Positions 51,320-62,150 of a stretch of 64,000 nucleotides of DNA are shown here, piece after piece (the first letter of the stretch is position 1; each line of letters starts with the position of its first letter). The notes beneath the pieces are model-generated. The model was given only the letters and a program-made list of their open reading frames with translations. It was not told the origin of the DNA and did not search any database. A program made the translations under genes and the position numbers. Location of the stretch: positions 124,001 through 188,000 of the forward strand of contig NZ_FWFU01000002.1 of assembly GCF_900172255.1 (NCBI RefSeq). Reading direction: 5' to 3'. This DNA comes from Roseovarius halotolerans (lineage in GTDB: Bacteria > Pseudomonadota > Alphaproteobacteria > Rhodobacterales > Rhodobacteraceae).

Positions 51320-51931
51320 TTACAGAACCCAGATCCCGGCGACGACAAGCGCCACCAGCATCACGTATCCCGCCATCACGACCGCCCCGTCACGCGCAAG
51401 GATGCCAAAGGCGAAGACCGCGATCGGAAGCCCCGTCAGCGGCACCGCCAACGGCACCGCACCAAGCACGATCAGCGAGATACCGGCGGCGATCAGCACC
51501 AATGCGATGATGCTGAGCGAGGCGCGGCTGCTCGAGATGTACTCCATGCGGATATGCAGATGACGGCGCAACCACGCCATTGCCGGACGAATCCAGCCGA
51601 TCCCGCTGCTCAGGCGGTCGGCAGGAAGGCTGCGGCGCGCGATAAAATCCGGCAGCCAGATGCCGCGATGGCCGCGCAGCATCTGCGCGCCGATCACCGC
51701 CACCAGCAGGCCAAGCGCACCGCCGACACCGGGGACCATGCCGATGGGCAGGATCATCAGCACGGCCGCCACCAGCAACAGGGGCGCATGCCCCTGGGCG
51801 CCGATGGTCGAAACGATATCGCCAAAACGCACCCGCTCGCAGTCGCGCGTCAGCCCGTCGAGCCGATCCATCAATCGCGGCATCGCCTGTGGGCCAGGTC
51901 CGCCGCCTGTCGGGTTTCCTTGTGGTCTCAT
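51320..51931 (-). CDS. ExoD family membrane protein (first of two)
   Basis: A 203-residue membrane protein of the ExoD group. The opening LDGLTRDCERVRFGDIVSTIGAQGHAPLLL and MVPGVGGALGLLVAVIGAQML are typical. ExoD was found in Sinorhizobium as affecting exopolysaccharide and alkali tolerance, with no known mechanism. ATG 51931 is chosen over upstream Met codons in non-coding-like sequence. A second ExoD-family gene lies at 57925-58554. Confidence 0.82.
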   Translation of the reverse strand: MRPQGNPTGGGPGPQAMPRLMDRLDGLTRDCERVRFGDIVSTIGAQGHAPLLLVAAVLMILPIGMVPGVGGALGLLVAVIGAQMLRGHRGIWLPDFIARRSLPADRLSSGIGWIRPAMAWLRRHLHIRMEYISSSRASLSIIALVLIAAGISLIVLGAVPLAVPLTGLPIAVFAFGILARDGAVVMAGYVMLVALVVAGIWVL

Positions 51932-52060
51932 GACAGGGCAACCCCGGCGGGCCGGGGTCGGTTCCTGCACGCACCGGCAAAATGCATGGCCGCCCGTTCG
52001 TTTCGGGCCGGTGTGAAGGCCAGCCTTGCGCCCGGACTGATTTAAGCCGCCCGCGCCCGG

Positions 52061-52080
52061 CTTCATCTTGCCGGAAATAC
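52061..52080. repeat. Dispersed repeat, copy 3 (single arm)
   Basis: CTTCATCTTGCCGGAAATAC is one arm of the repeat found after trxB and purK. It sits 41 bases beyond the phnM stop. No second arm or GC hairpin is seen next to it, so this copy is partial. Confidence 0.6.
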
Positions 52081-52119
52081 TCCCGCCGGAGGCACCGGCC
52101 GGCGACAATACGCGGCGCG

Positions 52120-53274
52120 CTATCGCAGGAAACGTGCCGCCACTTCGCCCGACAGGTAGCTGACGCAGCCGCCCGAAATCGTCGCGCAGACCTGGCGCGT
52201 GCGGGCGTCGAGCACCATGAGGTCGGCGCGAAGCCCCGGCGCGAGCGCGCCGCGATCAGTGAGCCCGAGGATGCGCGCGGGCCCATGCGAGACAAGCGCC
52301 CAGGCCGCAGCAAGATCAAGCAGTCCGCTGTCGGTGAGGTGCAGCGCGGCGCGGCGCAACGAGGGATAGTGGTAATCCGAGGCGAGTGCATCACAATAGC
52401 CCATCGTCACGAGATCGGTCGCGCTGACATTGCCGTTATGAGAACCGCCACGCACAACGTTGGGGGCACCGAGGATCACCGGATCGCCGGCGCGCTGTGC
52501 GGCCTCGGCAGCCTCGAGCGTTTCGGGAAACTCGCAAATGCGCACGCCGCGCCCGCGCCAGGCCGAACGCGCATCGGCACTGCGGTCGTCATGACTGCCC
52601 AGAAGCACACCGTTTGCCAGCAGATCTGCACAAAGACCGTCAAGCGCGGCAGGCACATCGTTCATCCGGCCATGCAGCGCCTGCATGTATTCGAGATGGC
52701 GCTCGGGATTGCGCCCGATCCTGAGCGCCTGCCCGGTCAGACGCGGCGGACGTTTGCCCTTGTCCAGCGCCTCATGCGGCAGGTGGTCGTTGAATACCAC
52801 GTAACGGATCGCATGGGCCGCGACGAGCTGCTGCATCGCGGGGTAGTCATCAAGCATGGAAATTTCAAAGCGAAGCTGACTCAGAAGATCGGTGACAAGC
52901 CGGTCCTGCAGATGATCGAGCGCATCCAGCACGCGGGCGGCGAAATCGGCGCCGCGCATGCCGCCTTCCCAGCTGTAGAACTGCGCAAGGACGGCGGTGG
53001 TGATGCCGTTGGCCGCGAGTTCGGCCTCGGCGGCGATCAGGCCCTGGTCGAGATCCTTCATCGCGCCGCGCCGGGGCGCGAGGTGACGTTCAAACCCGTC
53101 GCCATGAATATCGACGATGCCGGGCAGGATCAGGAAACCGTCAAGATCGACGTCCCTGCAGGACGGGCTGTCATCCGCGATCAGGCCCCCCGACAGTGTC
53201 AGGGGCGCGTCGCCAAGGCCCTCGGGCGTCAGCACCTGGGCGCCAACGAGACGCAGGTCGGGCAGCGGGGTCAC
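52120..53274 (-). CDS. phnM: Alpha-D-ribose 1-methylphosphonate 5-triphosphate diphosphatase
   Basis: A 384-residue amidohydrolase-fold enzyme. [20 protein letters not shown] holds the first metal-binding His pair, followed by the PhnM-type blocks [30 protein letters not shown] and LGSHDDRS. PhnM removes pyrophosphate from the triphosphorylated ribose-phosphonate in the C-P lyase pathway. No other phn gene is in the window. It overlaps the upstream hydrolase gene by 4 bases. Confidence 0.9.
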   Translation of the reverse strand: MTPLPDLRLVGAQVLTPEGLGDAPLTLSGGLIADDSPSCRDVDLDGFLILPGIVDIHGDGFERHLAPRRGAMKDLDQGLIAAEAELAANGITTAVLAQFYSWEGGMRGADFAARVLDALDHLQDRLVTDLLSQLRFEISMLDDYPAMQQLVAAHAIRYVVFNDHLPHEALDKGKRPPRLTGQALRIGRNPERHLEYMQALHGRMNDVPAALDGLCADLLANGVLLGSHDDRSADARSAWRGRGVRICEFPETLEAAEAAQRAGDPVILGAPNVVRGGSHNGNVSATDLVTMGYCDALASDYHYPSLRRAALHLTDSGLLDLAAAWALVSHGPARILGLTDRGALAPGLRADLMVLDARTRQVCATISGGCVSYLSGEVAARFLR

Positions 53275-54035
53275 TGGCCCTCCTCGCTGCCGCTGTTGCT
53301 GCCGCCCGTCAGAAGGTCGCCCAGGGTCAGCGCGTGATCGAAGCGTCCTGTGCGCAGAAATTCCAGCACCTCGGCGATGACGAGAGGGTTGTTCATCATG
53401 AAGGTGTGGGTCACTGGCAGGGTGATGTGATCGGCCATGCCCTCGATCCGGGTCGAGGCGACCGAGACCTTGCCATCATCCGGGCCTTCGATCAGTGACG
53501 AGAAGAATGGGTTGAGCGAGCGCGTTCCGGCGATCACGCCCAGTTCGAAATCAATCGGCGGGAGGGTCTCTGCGAAGCTGCTCGCGCCGGTTTCGAGCTG
53601 CATTCCCGCCGGGCCGTTGAGCCATGCGAAAAGCTCGAGTCCACCCAGCTGATCGACCAGTTCCGAGCCGTGATTGGGCGGGCCGAGCATCACGACGCGG
53701 CCCATATCGCGGGGGCGGTTGTCGCGCAACCAGTGGCGCAGGAGGATGCCCCCCATCGAATGGGTCACGAAATGGATTTTCGCGGAGCCGCAGACCCGCA
53801 CCGCATAGGGCAGCGTGTCTTCAGCGAGGGTGGCGATGTCGAGTTCGGTCGAGGGATAATCAGGTCGGAAGGTGGTGTATCCCTGCGCCTGAAGCGCCTC
53901 TTCCATCACGATGAAGGACGCATCGCTGCGCGCCAGCCCGTGCAGCAGTACGACGCAATCGGCGCGCGCCGCGCTGGCGGGCAGAAGCGTGAACAGCGCA
54001 AGGATCAGCGCAAGGATGTAGCTTTTGGCAATCAT
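53271..54035 (-). CDS. Secreted alpha/beta hydrolase (lipase-like)
   Basis: A 254-residue exported hydrolase. Residues 1-25 are a Sec signal ([21 protein letters not shown]). The core shows the oxyanion strand [11 protein letters not shown] and the nucleophile elbow THSMGG (Ser in G/T-H-S-x-G), with a late His in LPVTHTFMM. Similar proteins are called lipase or PGAP1-like. It overlaps phnM by 4 bases, so the two are probably co-transcribed although their functions seem unrelated. Confidence 0.82.
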   Translation of the reverse strand: MIAKSYILALILALFTLLPASAARADCVVLLHGLARSDASFIVMEEALQAQGYTTFRPDYPSTELDIATLAEDTLPYAVRVCGSAKIHFVTHSMGGILLRHWLRDNRPRDMGRVVMLGPPNHGSELVDQLGGLELFAWLNGPAGMQLETGASSFAETLPPIDFELGVIAGTRSLNPFFSSLIEGPDDGKVSVASTRIEGMADHITLPVTHTFMMNNPLVIAEVLEFLRTGRFDHALTLGDLLTGGSNSGSEEGQ

Positions 54036-54167
54036 GGCGCTTGAGATAGGGGCAATCGCCGCGCGACAACAGCCCCAATCTGAAACACGGCTGGCGCAGC
54101 GCGTGCGCAATGTCGCGTTTTCGCGCGCGATGCGCTAGGTTTGGGCGACAACAACGGACCCGCGACC

Positions 54168-54674
54168 ATGAACAAGGCCTTTACCAAGGAGGAAGACGGC
54201 AGCACTCCACAGCGTCTGCCCGATCTGCCCATCAGTCAGCATCCCAACCACGTCACCCCCGAAGGACTGGCACAACTGCAGGCGCGCAAGGTGGCGCTGG
54301 AGGCCGAAATCGAACGCCTGCGCGGGCATGGCGACCACATGGCCGGGACATGGCCGCTGGCCGTGGCGGAGCGCGATCTGCGCTATGTCGAGGCGCGGCT
54401 TGCATCCGCCATCGTGATCGCCCCGCCCGAGGACAAGGCGCCGCCAGGCCATGTGCAGTTCGGCGCAACGGTGCGTGTGGCCGACGAGGACGGCCGCGAG
54501 GCAGTTTACACCATCGTGGGCGAGGATGAGGCCGCGCCCTCAGACGGGCTGATCTCGGCGCATTCGCCGCTGGCACGCGCCCTGCTCGAGGCGGGTGTCG
54601 GCGATGTGGTGGAGTGGCCCAAGCCCACGGGGATCGTTGAACTTGAAGTGCTGGATATCGGTTTCGCACGCTGA
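54168..54674 (+). CDS. GreA/GreB family transcription elongation factor-like protein
   Basis: A 168-residue protein. The N-terminal coiled-coil VTPEGLAQLQARKVALEAEI and the C-terminal FKBP-like domain (VQFGATVRVADEDGREAVYTIVG, ISAHSPLARALLEAGVGDVV) match the GreA/GreB family. These proteins re-start stalled RNA polymerase by stimulating transcript cleavage. ATG 54168 is chosen for length; I see no strong ribosome-binding site. It converges with groEL. Confidence 0.85.
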   Translation: MNKAFTKEEDGSTPQRLPDLPISQHPNHVTPEGLAQLQARKVALEAEIERLRGHGDHMAGTWPLAVAERDLRYVEARLASAIVIAPPEDKAPPGHVQFGATVRVADEDGREAVYTIVGEDEAAPSDGLISAHSPLARALLEAGVGDVVEWPKPTGIVELEVLDIGFAR

Positions 54675-54691
54675 ACGCAGGGCGCCGGCAT

Positions 54692-54720
54692 AAAAAAGGG
54701 CCGCCCCGAAGGACGGCCCC
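54692..54720 (-). terminator. Rho-independent terminator of groESL
   Basis: On the minus strand GGGGCCGTCC pairs with GGGCGGCCC around a TTCG loop, followed by six T. It lies 25 bases after the groEL stop. Bidirectional use by the Gre-like gene is possible. Confidence 0.88.
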
Positions 54721-54744
54721 AATCTTTGCGCGTTGCGCGGCTGA

Positions 54745-56406
<1,662 letters not shown>

Positions 56407-56438
56407 CTATCGTTTGTTGCTGTTGAGTCGAGAAGCGA

Positions 56439-56726
56439 TCAGGCCATGATGCCCAGGATATCGCTTTCCTTCATGATCAGCAGCTCTTCGCCGTCGAGCG
56501 TGATCTCGGTGCCGGACCACTTGCCGAACAGCACCTTGTCGCCCGCCTTGACGGACATCGCGATCAGTTCGCCGTTGTCCTTGCGGCTGCCCTCACCGAC
56601 AGAGACGACTTCGCCCTGCTGGGGTTTTTCCTTGGCGCTTTCGGGGATGATCAGCCCGCCTGCGGTTTTCTCGTCGCTTTCAACGCGACGGACGAGCACG
56701 CGGTCGTGCAGCGGTGTGAATGCCAT
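56439..56726 (-). CDS. groES: Co-chaperonin GroES
   Basis: A 95-residue lid of the GroEL cage. [26 protein letters not shown] is the family opening with the mobile loop, and the end [10 protein letters not shown] is typical. ATG 56726 gives the normal length. First gene of groESL, downstream of a TTGACA promoter and a perfect CIRCE element. Confidence 0.98.
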   Translation of the reverse strand: MAFTPLHDRVLVRRVESDEKTAGGLIIPESAKEKPQQGEVVSVGEGSRKDNGELIAMSVKAGDKVLFGKWSGTEITLDGEELLIMKESDILGIMA

Positions 56727-56779
56727 GTCTTTGGCTCCTTGGCTCAAAGTTTCTTCCTGACGGTCCCTCGTGGAACCTG

Positions 56780-56806
56780 TTAGCACTCACCTTGGTCGAG
56801 TGCTAA
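56780..56806. promoter_or_regulatory. CIRCE element (HrcA operator) upstream of groES
   Basis: TTAGCACTC-N9-GAGTGCTAA, an exact consensus match, between the -10 region and groES. It is the binding site of the heat-shock repressor HrcA; hrcA itself is not in the window. Confidence 0.97.
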
Positions 56807-56813
56807 CGGCGCA

Positions 56814-56842
56814 TAGCTAGGGAGGTCCGGCGGAGCTGTCAA
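56814..56842 (-). promoter_or_regulatory. Promoter of groESL
   Basis: Reading the minus strand, TTGACA at 56842-56837 is followed after 17 bases by TAGCTA at 56819-56814, just upstream of the CIRCE element. The -35 is perfect and the -10 moderate, as expected for a housekeeping promoter repressed by HrcA. Confidence 0.75.
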
Positions 56843-56932
56843 CAAGTCCTTTGCATTTTTTTGCAGCGCCGGTGATTGTGCCTTTGCGGGCGGCTCACTA
56901 GCCTGCGCCTAAACCAAGAGGCTGGGAGCCAC

Positions 56933-57916
56933 ATGTTGCGCGGTCTGATCATTCTTCTGCTGAGTCTGCAACCGCTCGCAGGCCATGCAGGCTGCGGCGG
57001 CGCCGATCTTATCGACGCACTGCCCACGACCGAACGCACGGCGCTCGAAGCCGAAGCCCGGGCCATGCCCTATCCCGAGGGGCTGATGTGGCGCGCCACG
57101 CGCGGCGATCAGGCGATCACGCTGTTTGGCACCTACCATTTCGCGCATGACGAGACGCGCGCGCATCTCGACCACATTCTGCCGATCATCGAAACCGCCG
57201 AGGCGGTTTACCTCGAAGTGTCGAACGACGATCAGACGAACATGCAAACGGCGCTGGCGGACGATCCTTCGCTGATGTTCATCACCGACGGCCCTACCCT
57301 GCCCGACCTTCTGGGCGAATCCGACTGGGACCTTTTCGCAGAGGAGATGCGTGCCCGCGCGATTCCCCCCTTCTTCGCGGCGAAGTTCAAGCCGGTCTGG
57401 GCGGCAATGATGCTGGGCATCGGCCCCTGCGAGGCGCGCAACGGCGCGATGACCGGCGCGGGCATCGACAAGCTGATCGGCGAAGCGGCAGCAAGCCAGG
57501 GCACGCCGACCCGCTCGCTCGAGGATTTCCGCGCGATCCTGGGGATGCTCGACAGTTTCCCGATGGATGAACAGCTGGACATGATCCGGCTGTTCTTTGC
57601 CTGGACGGGTAATCCCGACGACATGGCCTTCACCCTTCGGCAACGCTATCTCGAACAGCGCATCGCGCTGATCTGGGCCTTTTCGCGCAAGGTGTCGCTG
57701 GAATCGGGAGGCGACGGCGCGGCGGAAGATTTCGCGCGCTTCGAGGACTTGCTGCTGAAGAAGCGGAATGCCGATTGGGTCGACGCGCTGGCGCGCGCGC
57801 CGGGCGAGCGGCTGTTCGTGGCGGTCGGTGCGGCGCATCTGCCCGGTGAGGCGGGCGTGCTGCGCCTTCTGGAGCGGCGGGGATTCGAGATCGAACGCCT
57901 GCCCTTCGCCCCCTGA
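56933..57916 (+). CDS. TraB/GumN family protein
   Basis: A 327-residue protein with a Sec signal (LRGLIILLLSLQPLAGHA), then the TraB/GumN fold. Conserved GTYHFAHDE near the start and FVAVGAAHLPGEAGVL near the end hold the paired His/Glu of this family, thought to be a metalloprotease-like fold of the Tiki type. The start ATG 56933 begins the signal. It diverges from groESL. Confidence 0.85.
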   Translation: MLRGLIILLLSLQPLAGHAGCGGADLIDALPTTERTALEAEARAMPYPEGLMWRATRGDQAITLFGTYHFAHDETRAHLDHILPIIETAEAVYLEVSNDDQTNMQTALADDPSLMFITDGPTLPDLLGESDWDLFAEEMRARAIPPFFAAKFKPVWAAMMLGIGPCEARNGAMTGAGIDKLIGEAAASQGTPTRSLEDFRAILGMLDSFPMDEQLDMIRLFFAWTGNPDDMAFTLRQRYLEQRIALIWAFSRKVSLESGGDGAAEDFARFEDLLLKKRNADWVDALARAPGERLFVAVGAAHLPGEAGVLRLLERRGFEIERLPFAP

Positions 57917-57924
57917 GCGGCCCG

Positions 57925-58554
57925 ATGCAGGCAGCGGAACCCGGCAAGGACGTCAAGGCGCGCGATCCTGCGCATGAGCGGGGCCTCGTAGCGCTGGTGG
58001 ATATGATCGACCGCGAAACCGGCGACGGGCATGTGACCGTGGGCGACATCATCGACCTTCTGGGCTCTCGCAGCCTGATCCCGCTGCTGCTCCTGCCCTG
58101 TCTCGCGATGGTTTCGCCCCTTTCGGCTGTGCCGGGTGTGCCGTCGCTTCTGTCGGCGATCGTCGGGCTGGTGGCGGTGCAGCTGCTGCTGGGCCGCTCG
58201 CCGCTGTGGCTGCCGCGCGTCTTGCTGAAGCGCTCGCTTCATGCCGACCGGATTTCACTGATGGTGCGCCGCCTGCGGCCCAGCCTGGCCTGGCTGGACG
58301 GCGTGCTTTGCGAGCGGGCGGCATTTCTGACGCAACGGCCCGCCAACCTGCCTGCGCTCTGTGTCTTCTGCGTGGTGTCGTTCTTCATGCCGGCGATCGA
58401 GTTCGTGCCGTTCCTGACCACCACGCTCGCCTCGGCCATGACGCTCTTTGCAGTGGCACTTTTCACCCGCGACGGGCTGCTCATGCTGGCGGGCTATGCG
58501 CTTGTCGGCCTCGGTGCGGCGCTGATCGTTCAGACGGTGAACGCCTTGGGCTGA
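57925..58554 (+). CDS. ExoD family membrane protein (second of two)
   Basis: A 209-residue membrane protein with ExoD blocks LVDMIDRETGDGHVTVGDIIDLLGSRSLIPLLL and a PGVPSLLSAIVGLVAVQLLLG helix. It differs clearly from the ExoD at 51320-51931, so they are old paralogues rather than a recent duplication. It follows TraB/GumN by only 8 bases and is probably in the same unit. Confidence 0.82.
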   Translation: MQAAEPGKDVKARDPAHERGLVALVDMIDRETGDGHVTVGDIIDLLGSRSLIPLLLLPCLAMVSPLSAVPGVPSLLSAIVGLVAVQLLLGRSPLWLPRVLLKRSLHADRISLMVRRLRPSLAWLDGVLCERAAFLTQRPANLPALCVFCVVSFFMPAIEFVPFLTTTLASAMTLFAVALFTRDGLLMLAGYALVGLGAALIVQTVNALG

Positions 58555-58651
58555 CGATGTGACGAGAGTGCGCAGAACGGACGGGTGACAAGGCCGCCGC
58601 GCGAACCTATAAGGCGCGCAAATCGGTTCCAACGCGTAAGGACAAGTGACA

Positions 58652-59572
58652 ATGACGACTCTCGTATTCGGACATAAATCCCCCGACACGGATTCCACCG
58701 GCTCGCCGATCATCTGGGCGTGGTATCTCAATGAGGTGAAGGGCGCCGATGCCGAAGCCGTACTGCTCGGCGAACCCAATACCGAGGCCGCCTTCATGCT
58801 GAAGAAGTGGAACCTGCCCAAGCCACGGATCATCAGCGAAGTGGACGCCGGGCAGGCTTGCGTGATCGTCGACACCAACAACCCCGCCGAACTGCCGGGC
58901 CAGATCAACGAGGCCGATGTTCAGGGCATCATCGACCACCACAAGCTGGTTGGCGGGCTGGAGACCAAGGGTCCGATCGACATTACCATCCGCCCGCTGG
59001 CCTGCACCGCGACGATCCTGGTCGACCTGATGGGCGAGGATGCCGCCAAGATGCCCGAAGCCATGAAAGGCGCGGCACTGACCTGCATCCTCAGCGACAC
59101 GCTGGAGTTCCGCAGCCCCACCACCACTGACCATGACCGCGCCGTTGCCGAGACGCTGGCCGCCGAGCTGAACGTCAATATCGGCGATTACGCCGCCGAG
59201 ATGTTCGCAGCCAAATCCGATGTCAGCGCCTTTTCCGATGCCGAACTCCTGCGCATGGACTCCAAGGAGTATGCCGTGGGCGGCACCAAGTTCCGCGTCA
59301 GCGTTCTTGAAACCACCGCGCCCGGCATGGTGCTGGACCGCAAGGACAGCCTGATGGACAGCATGAAAACCGTCGCCGCCGAAGACGGCGTCGATCAGGT
59401 CCTGCTCTTCGTCGTCGACATCCTGAACGAAGAAGCCACCCTTCTCGTGCCCAACGATCTGGTCCGGACCCTCGCCGAGAAATCCTTCGGCGCCACAACC
59501 GAAGGCGACAGCGTGGTGCTGCCCGGCGTGATGAGCCGCAAGAAGCAGATCATCCCCAACCTCGCCATCTGA
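58652..59572 (+). CDS. ppaC: Manganese-dependent inorganic pyrophosphatase (family II)
   Basis: A 306-residue DHH-superfamily enzyme that hydrolyses pyrophosphate. Metal-binding motifs are FGHKSPDTDS at residues 6-15, VIVDTNN, and IIDHHKLVGG. The C-terminal DHHA2 domain ends in MSRKKQIIP, with the substrate-binding Arg and Lys. It is family II, unlike the family I enzyme typical of many proteobacteria. Start ATG 58652 has AAGGAC upstream. Confidence 0.92.
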   Translation: MTTLVFGHKSPDTDSTGSPIIWAWYLNEVKGADAEAVLLGEPNTEAAFMLKKWNLPKPRIISEVDAGQACVIVDTNNPAELPGQINEADVQGIIDHHKLVGGLETKGPIDITIRPLACTATILVDLMGEDAAKMPEAMKGAALTCILSDTLEFRSPTTTDHDRAVAETLAAELNVNIGDYAAEMFAAKSDVSAFSDAELLRMDSKEYAVGGTKFRVSVLETTAPGMVLDRKDSLMDSMKTVAAEDGVDQVLLFVVDILNEEATLLVPNDLVRTLAEKSFGATTEGDSVVLPGVMSRKKQIIPNLAI

Positions 59573-59584
59573 AGGCGTCCAGCC

Positions 59585-59604
59585 CTTCATCTGGCCTCAA
59601 ATAC
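59585..59604. repeat. Dispersed repeat, copy 4, with GC-rich hairpin
   Basis: CTTCATCTGGCCTCAAATAC directly after ppaC is the same arm as in copies 1-3 (CTTCATC plus AAATAC). It is followed by CTCGG and a GC-rich hairpin GGGGGCTGGCCCCC near 59620, in opposite order to copies 1 and 2. Confidence 0.65.
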
Positions 59605-59657
59605 CTCGGGGGGCCCGGGGGGCTGGCCCCCGGCCTCGCCCCGGAGGGGTTGCGCGC

Positions 59658-60242
59658 TCAAAGCGATTGCTTGGGGCGCACCACATGGAAGGTGCCGTGC
59701 AGGTAGGTCAGCGGCTGTTCCCCGGCATTGGAAATGCCGGTGACCGCGCCGATGCAGATCTCGTGCGTGGCATGGTGATAGGATTGTTCGAGCCTGCAGG
59801 TGAAGGCCGTGGCACGGGGCAGGACCGGGCCGAAATCCGTCTCGGTAAACGTGGTCCCGTGAAACCTGTCGGGGGTCTCGTCATCGAAAGCTCCGGCGAA
59901 GCGGCGCGCCATTTCATGTGCGTCCTCGGGCAGCACGTTGACGGTGAAGACGCCATTCGCCGCCACCGCCCGGGCGATTCTGCTGCCGCGCTTGAGACAG
60001 ACCAGCACCATCGGCGGATCGGCGGACAGCGACGTGAAGGCGCTGACCGTCGCGCCCATGCGCCCGTCCGGTCCGTCGGTGGTGACCACGGTCACCGTCG
60101 CCGCGACCTGACGCATCGCCGCGAGAAAGGCATCGCGTGCGGCGTTCATCACGCGGCCCTCGATATGGCGAATATGCGGGTCATGCTGTTGCGGGGTCTC
60201 TCCTGCGGCGTTCTGCCGGTAAACCGGTTTCTCCTTCGACAT
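59658..60242 (-). CDS. Flavin reductase family protein (FMN-binding split barrel)
   Basis: A 194-residue protein with blocks typical of flavin reductases that supply reduced flavin to monooxygenases: VTVVTTDGPDGRMGATVSAFTSLSADPPMVLVCL and an FTVNVLPEDA segment. A second start at 60149 (MNAARDAFL), preceded by GAGGG at a good distance, would give 163 residues and may be the true start. No partner oxygenase is adjacent. It diverges from the HAD hydrolase gene. Confidence 0.83.
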   Translation of the reverse strand: MSKEKPVYRQNAAGETPQQHDPHIRHIEGRVMNAARDAFLAAMRQVAATVTVVTTDGPDGRMGATVSAFTSLSADPPMVLVCLKRGSRIARAVAANGVFTVNVLPEDAHEMARRFAGAFDDETPDRFHGTTFTETDFGPVLPRATAFTCRLEQSYHHATHEICIGAVTGISNAGEQPLTYLHGTFHVVRPKQSL

Positions 60243-60360
60243 GCAAGAGATAGGGGCTTTCCCCCAGAGACCCAGAGGTTTCTGCGCCTTTCAAGGTGGC
60301 GAATCCCGCCCAGCCCTGCCATAGCTGATCCTGTTGCCCTTCCCGTCGCAGGATCAATTC

Positions 60361-61233
60361 ATGACGCAAATCATCCAGTCGCTGTCCGACATCTCTGGCC
60401 GTTATGGCGCACTTTTTGTCGATCTCTGGGGCTGTGTGCATAACGGGGTCAAGGCCTTCCCGGATGCGGTCGCGGCACTGCGGGCCTACCGCGAACAGGG
60501 CGGCGCGGTGGTGCTGGTAACCAATTCGCCGCGCCCGCGCGCCGGCGTCGAAAAGCAGCTCGATCTCTTCGAGGTGCCGCGCGATTGCTGGGACAGTGTC
60601 GCCACCTCCGGTGACAGCGCGCGCGCCGCGATGTTTCGCGGGGTCGTGGGACAGAAGGTGCATTTCATCGGCGCCCCGCATGACACCGGCTTTTTCGAGC
60701 CGCTCAGGGTGATCGAGGACCCGGTCGATATCGAGATCGTTCCCCTCGACGAAGCCGAGGGCATTGTCTGCACCGGGCCGGTCGATCCGATGGCCGATCC
60801 CGCCACCTACCGCCCCGATTTCCTCTATGCCAAGACCAAGGGGCTCAAGCTCCTCTGCGCGAATCCCGATATCGTCGTGGACCGGGGCGACCACCGCGAA
60901 TGGTGCGCCGGTGCGCTGGCGCAGCTCTATACCGAGATGGGCGGCGAGAGCCTCTATTTCGGCAAGCCGCATCCGCCGATCTATGACCTGGCCCGGCGTC
61001 GGCTGGCCGCCGAAGGGCATGATGTGGATAATGCGGGGATTCTCGCCATCGGCGACGGGATTCTCACCGATATCTCTGGGGCGATGGGCGAGGATATCGA
61101 TTCTCTGTTCATCACGGGCGGACTGGCAGCCATCGAAACCCGCACGACGCGCCAGCCCGACGAAAAGGCGTTGGAATCCTTTCTGAACAAGGAAAACATC
61201 CATCCGACCTACGCGATCGGGCAACTGCGCTAG
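60361..61233 (+). CDS. HAD-superfamily hydrolase, TIGR01459 (class IIA) family
   Basis: A 290-residue phosphatase-like protein. The nucleophile motif is LFVDLWGCVHNG (first Asp), VLVTNSPRPR is motif II, and GDGILTDISGA near the end is motif IV with the metal-binding Asp. Class IIA cap sequence lies between. The substrate may be a sugar phosphate or nucleotide but cannot be stated. ATG 60361 gives the usual MTQIIQSLS start. Confidence 0.87.
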   Translation: MTQIIQSLSDISGRYGALFVDLWGCVHNGVKAFPDAVAALRAYREQGGAVVLVTNSPRPRAGVEKQLDLFEVPRDCWDSVATSGDSARAAMFRGVVGQKVHFIGAPHDTGFFEPLRVIEDPVDIEIVPLDEAEGIVCTGPVDPMADPATYRPDFLYAKTKGLKLLCANPDIVVDRGDHREWCAGALAQLYTEMGGESLYFGKPHPPIYDLARRRLAAEGHDVDNAGILAIGDGILTDISGAMGEDIDSLFITGGLAAIETRTTRQPDEKALESFLNKENIHPTYAIGQLR

Positions 61234-61336
61234 GCAAAAAACCTCTTGATTTTCTGCGCCTGCAAAGTAATAAAGTTCCAACACCGGGCGCCTTGGCGTC
61301 ATGAATATTACCCACTGGCAGATCAGGAGGGGGCGA

Positions 61337-61780
61337 ATGTTGGATAATATGCCGCGCGGAACCATCACCATCGAGCAGATCGAGATGGGCATGACCCGCA
61401 GCCTTCGCAAAGTCGTGACCGATGAGGATATCGAGATGTTCGCGCAGGTCTCGACCGACCGCAATCCGGTCCATCTCGATGATGCCTATGCGCAGGACAC
61501 CATCTTCGAGGGGCGGATCGCGCACGGGATGCTGACTGCCGGACTGATTTCGGCGGTGATCGGCGAGCAGCTTCCGGGCCACGGCACTGTCTATATGGGC
61601 CAGACGCTCAAGTTCCTTGCCCCCGTGCGCCCCGGCGATATGGTACTGGCCGAGGTCGAGGTGATCGGCATAGATCATTCCAAGCGGCGCGTGCAGCTGG
61701 ATTGCCGATGCCTCGTGAATGGCAAGAAGGTGCTGATCGGCGAAGCCACGGTGTTGGCGCCCTCGGGCAAGTTCGACTGA
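61337..61780 (+). CDS. MaoC-like dehydratase ((R)-specific enoyl-CoA hydratase type)
   Basis: A 147-residue hot-dog-fold protein. The catalytic Asp-His pair is in DRNPVHLDDAYA and the following FEGRIAHGM is typical of PhaJ-like hydratases. It could hydrate trans-2-enoyl-CoA to (R)-3-hydroxyacyl-CoA. A strong AGGAGGGGG precedes ATG 61337, so this start is preferred to the ATG at 61301. It is a single gene in a different locus from the fad operon. Confidence 0.88.
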   Translation: MLDNMPRGTITIEQIEMGMTRSLRKVVTDEDIEMFAQVSTDRNPVHLDDAYAQDTIFEGRIAHGMLTAGLISAVIGEQLPGHGTVYMGQTLKFLAPVRPGDMVLAEVEVIGIDHSKRRVQLDCRCLVNGKKVLIGEATVLAPSGKFD

Positions 61781-61901
61781 TCCTGCGCGCCTTCCCGCCG
61801 CAAGATACCGCGATTTAACGCCGCCCTTGATCGGTCGCGCGCCTGCCGTGCTATGCTGTCGCTCCCACCTTGAATCTGATCCAGAAACGGGAGGACAAGG
61901 C

Positions 61902-62084
61902 ATGGACACCAGCAAGGCAACTCAACATGCCCGTGCGCTGCTATCGTCGCTGGGCGGCAAGGCGCAGGCTTTCGCGGCCCGCCGGATGCGCGAATCAGAC
62001 GAGGCCGGACAGCGCCGGGAAGCCGAGAACTGGAAGAAAATCCGCCTCGCCATCGCCGAGATGCGCGGGCCGCGCCAGACCTGA
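61902..62084 (+). CDS. Small hypothetical protein, 60 residues
   Basis: A short basic protein (MDTSKATQHARALLSSLGG then AFAARRMRESDEAGQRREAE) that looks wholly helical. GGGAGGACAAGG precedes the ATG at a good distance. No known domain. It lies between the MaoC and ribF genes, all on the plus strand. The composition (many Arg, Ala, Glu) fits a small soluble helical protein. Confidence 0.62.
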   Translation: MDTSKATQHARALLSSLGGKAQAFAARRMRESDEAGQRREAENWKKIRLAIAEMRGPRQT

Positions 62085-62150
62085 CAGCGGACCGCGCCGG
62101 GGGCGTGTATCGCGCTTGCACCCGCGCTGACATGGGGCTACCCCTGCCCC

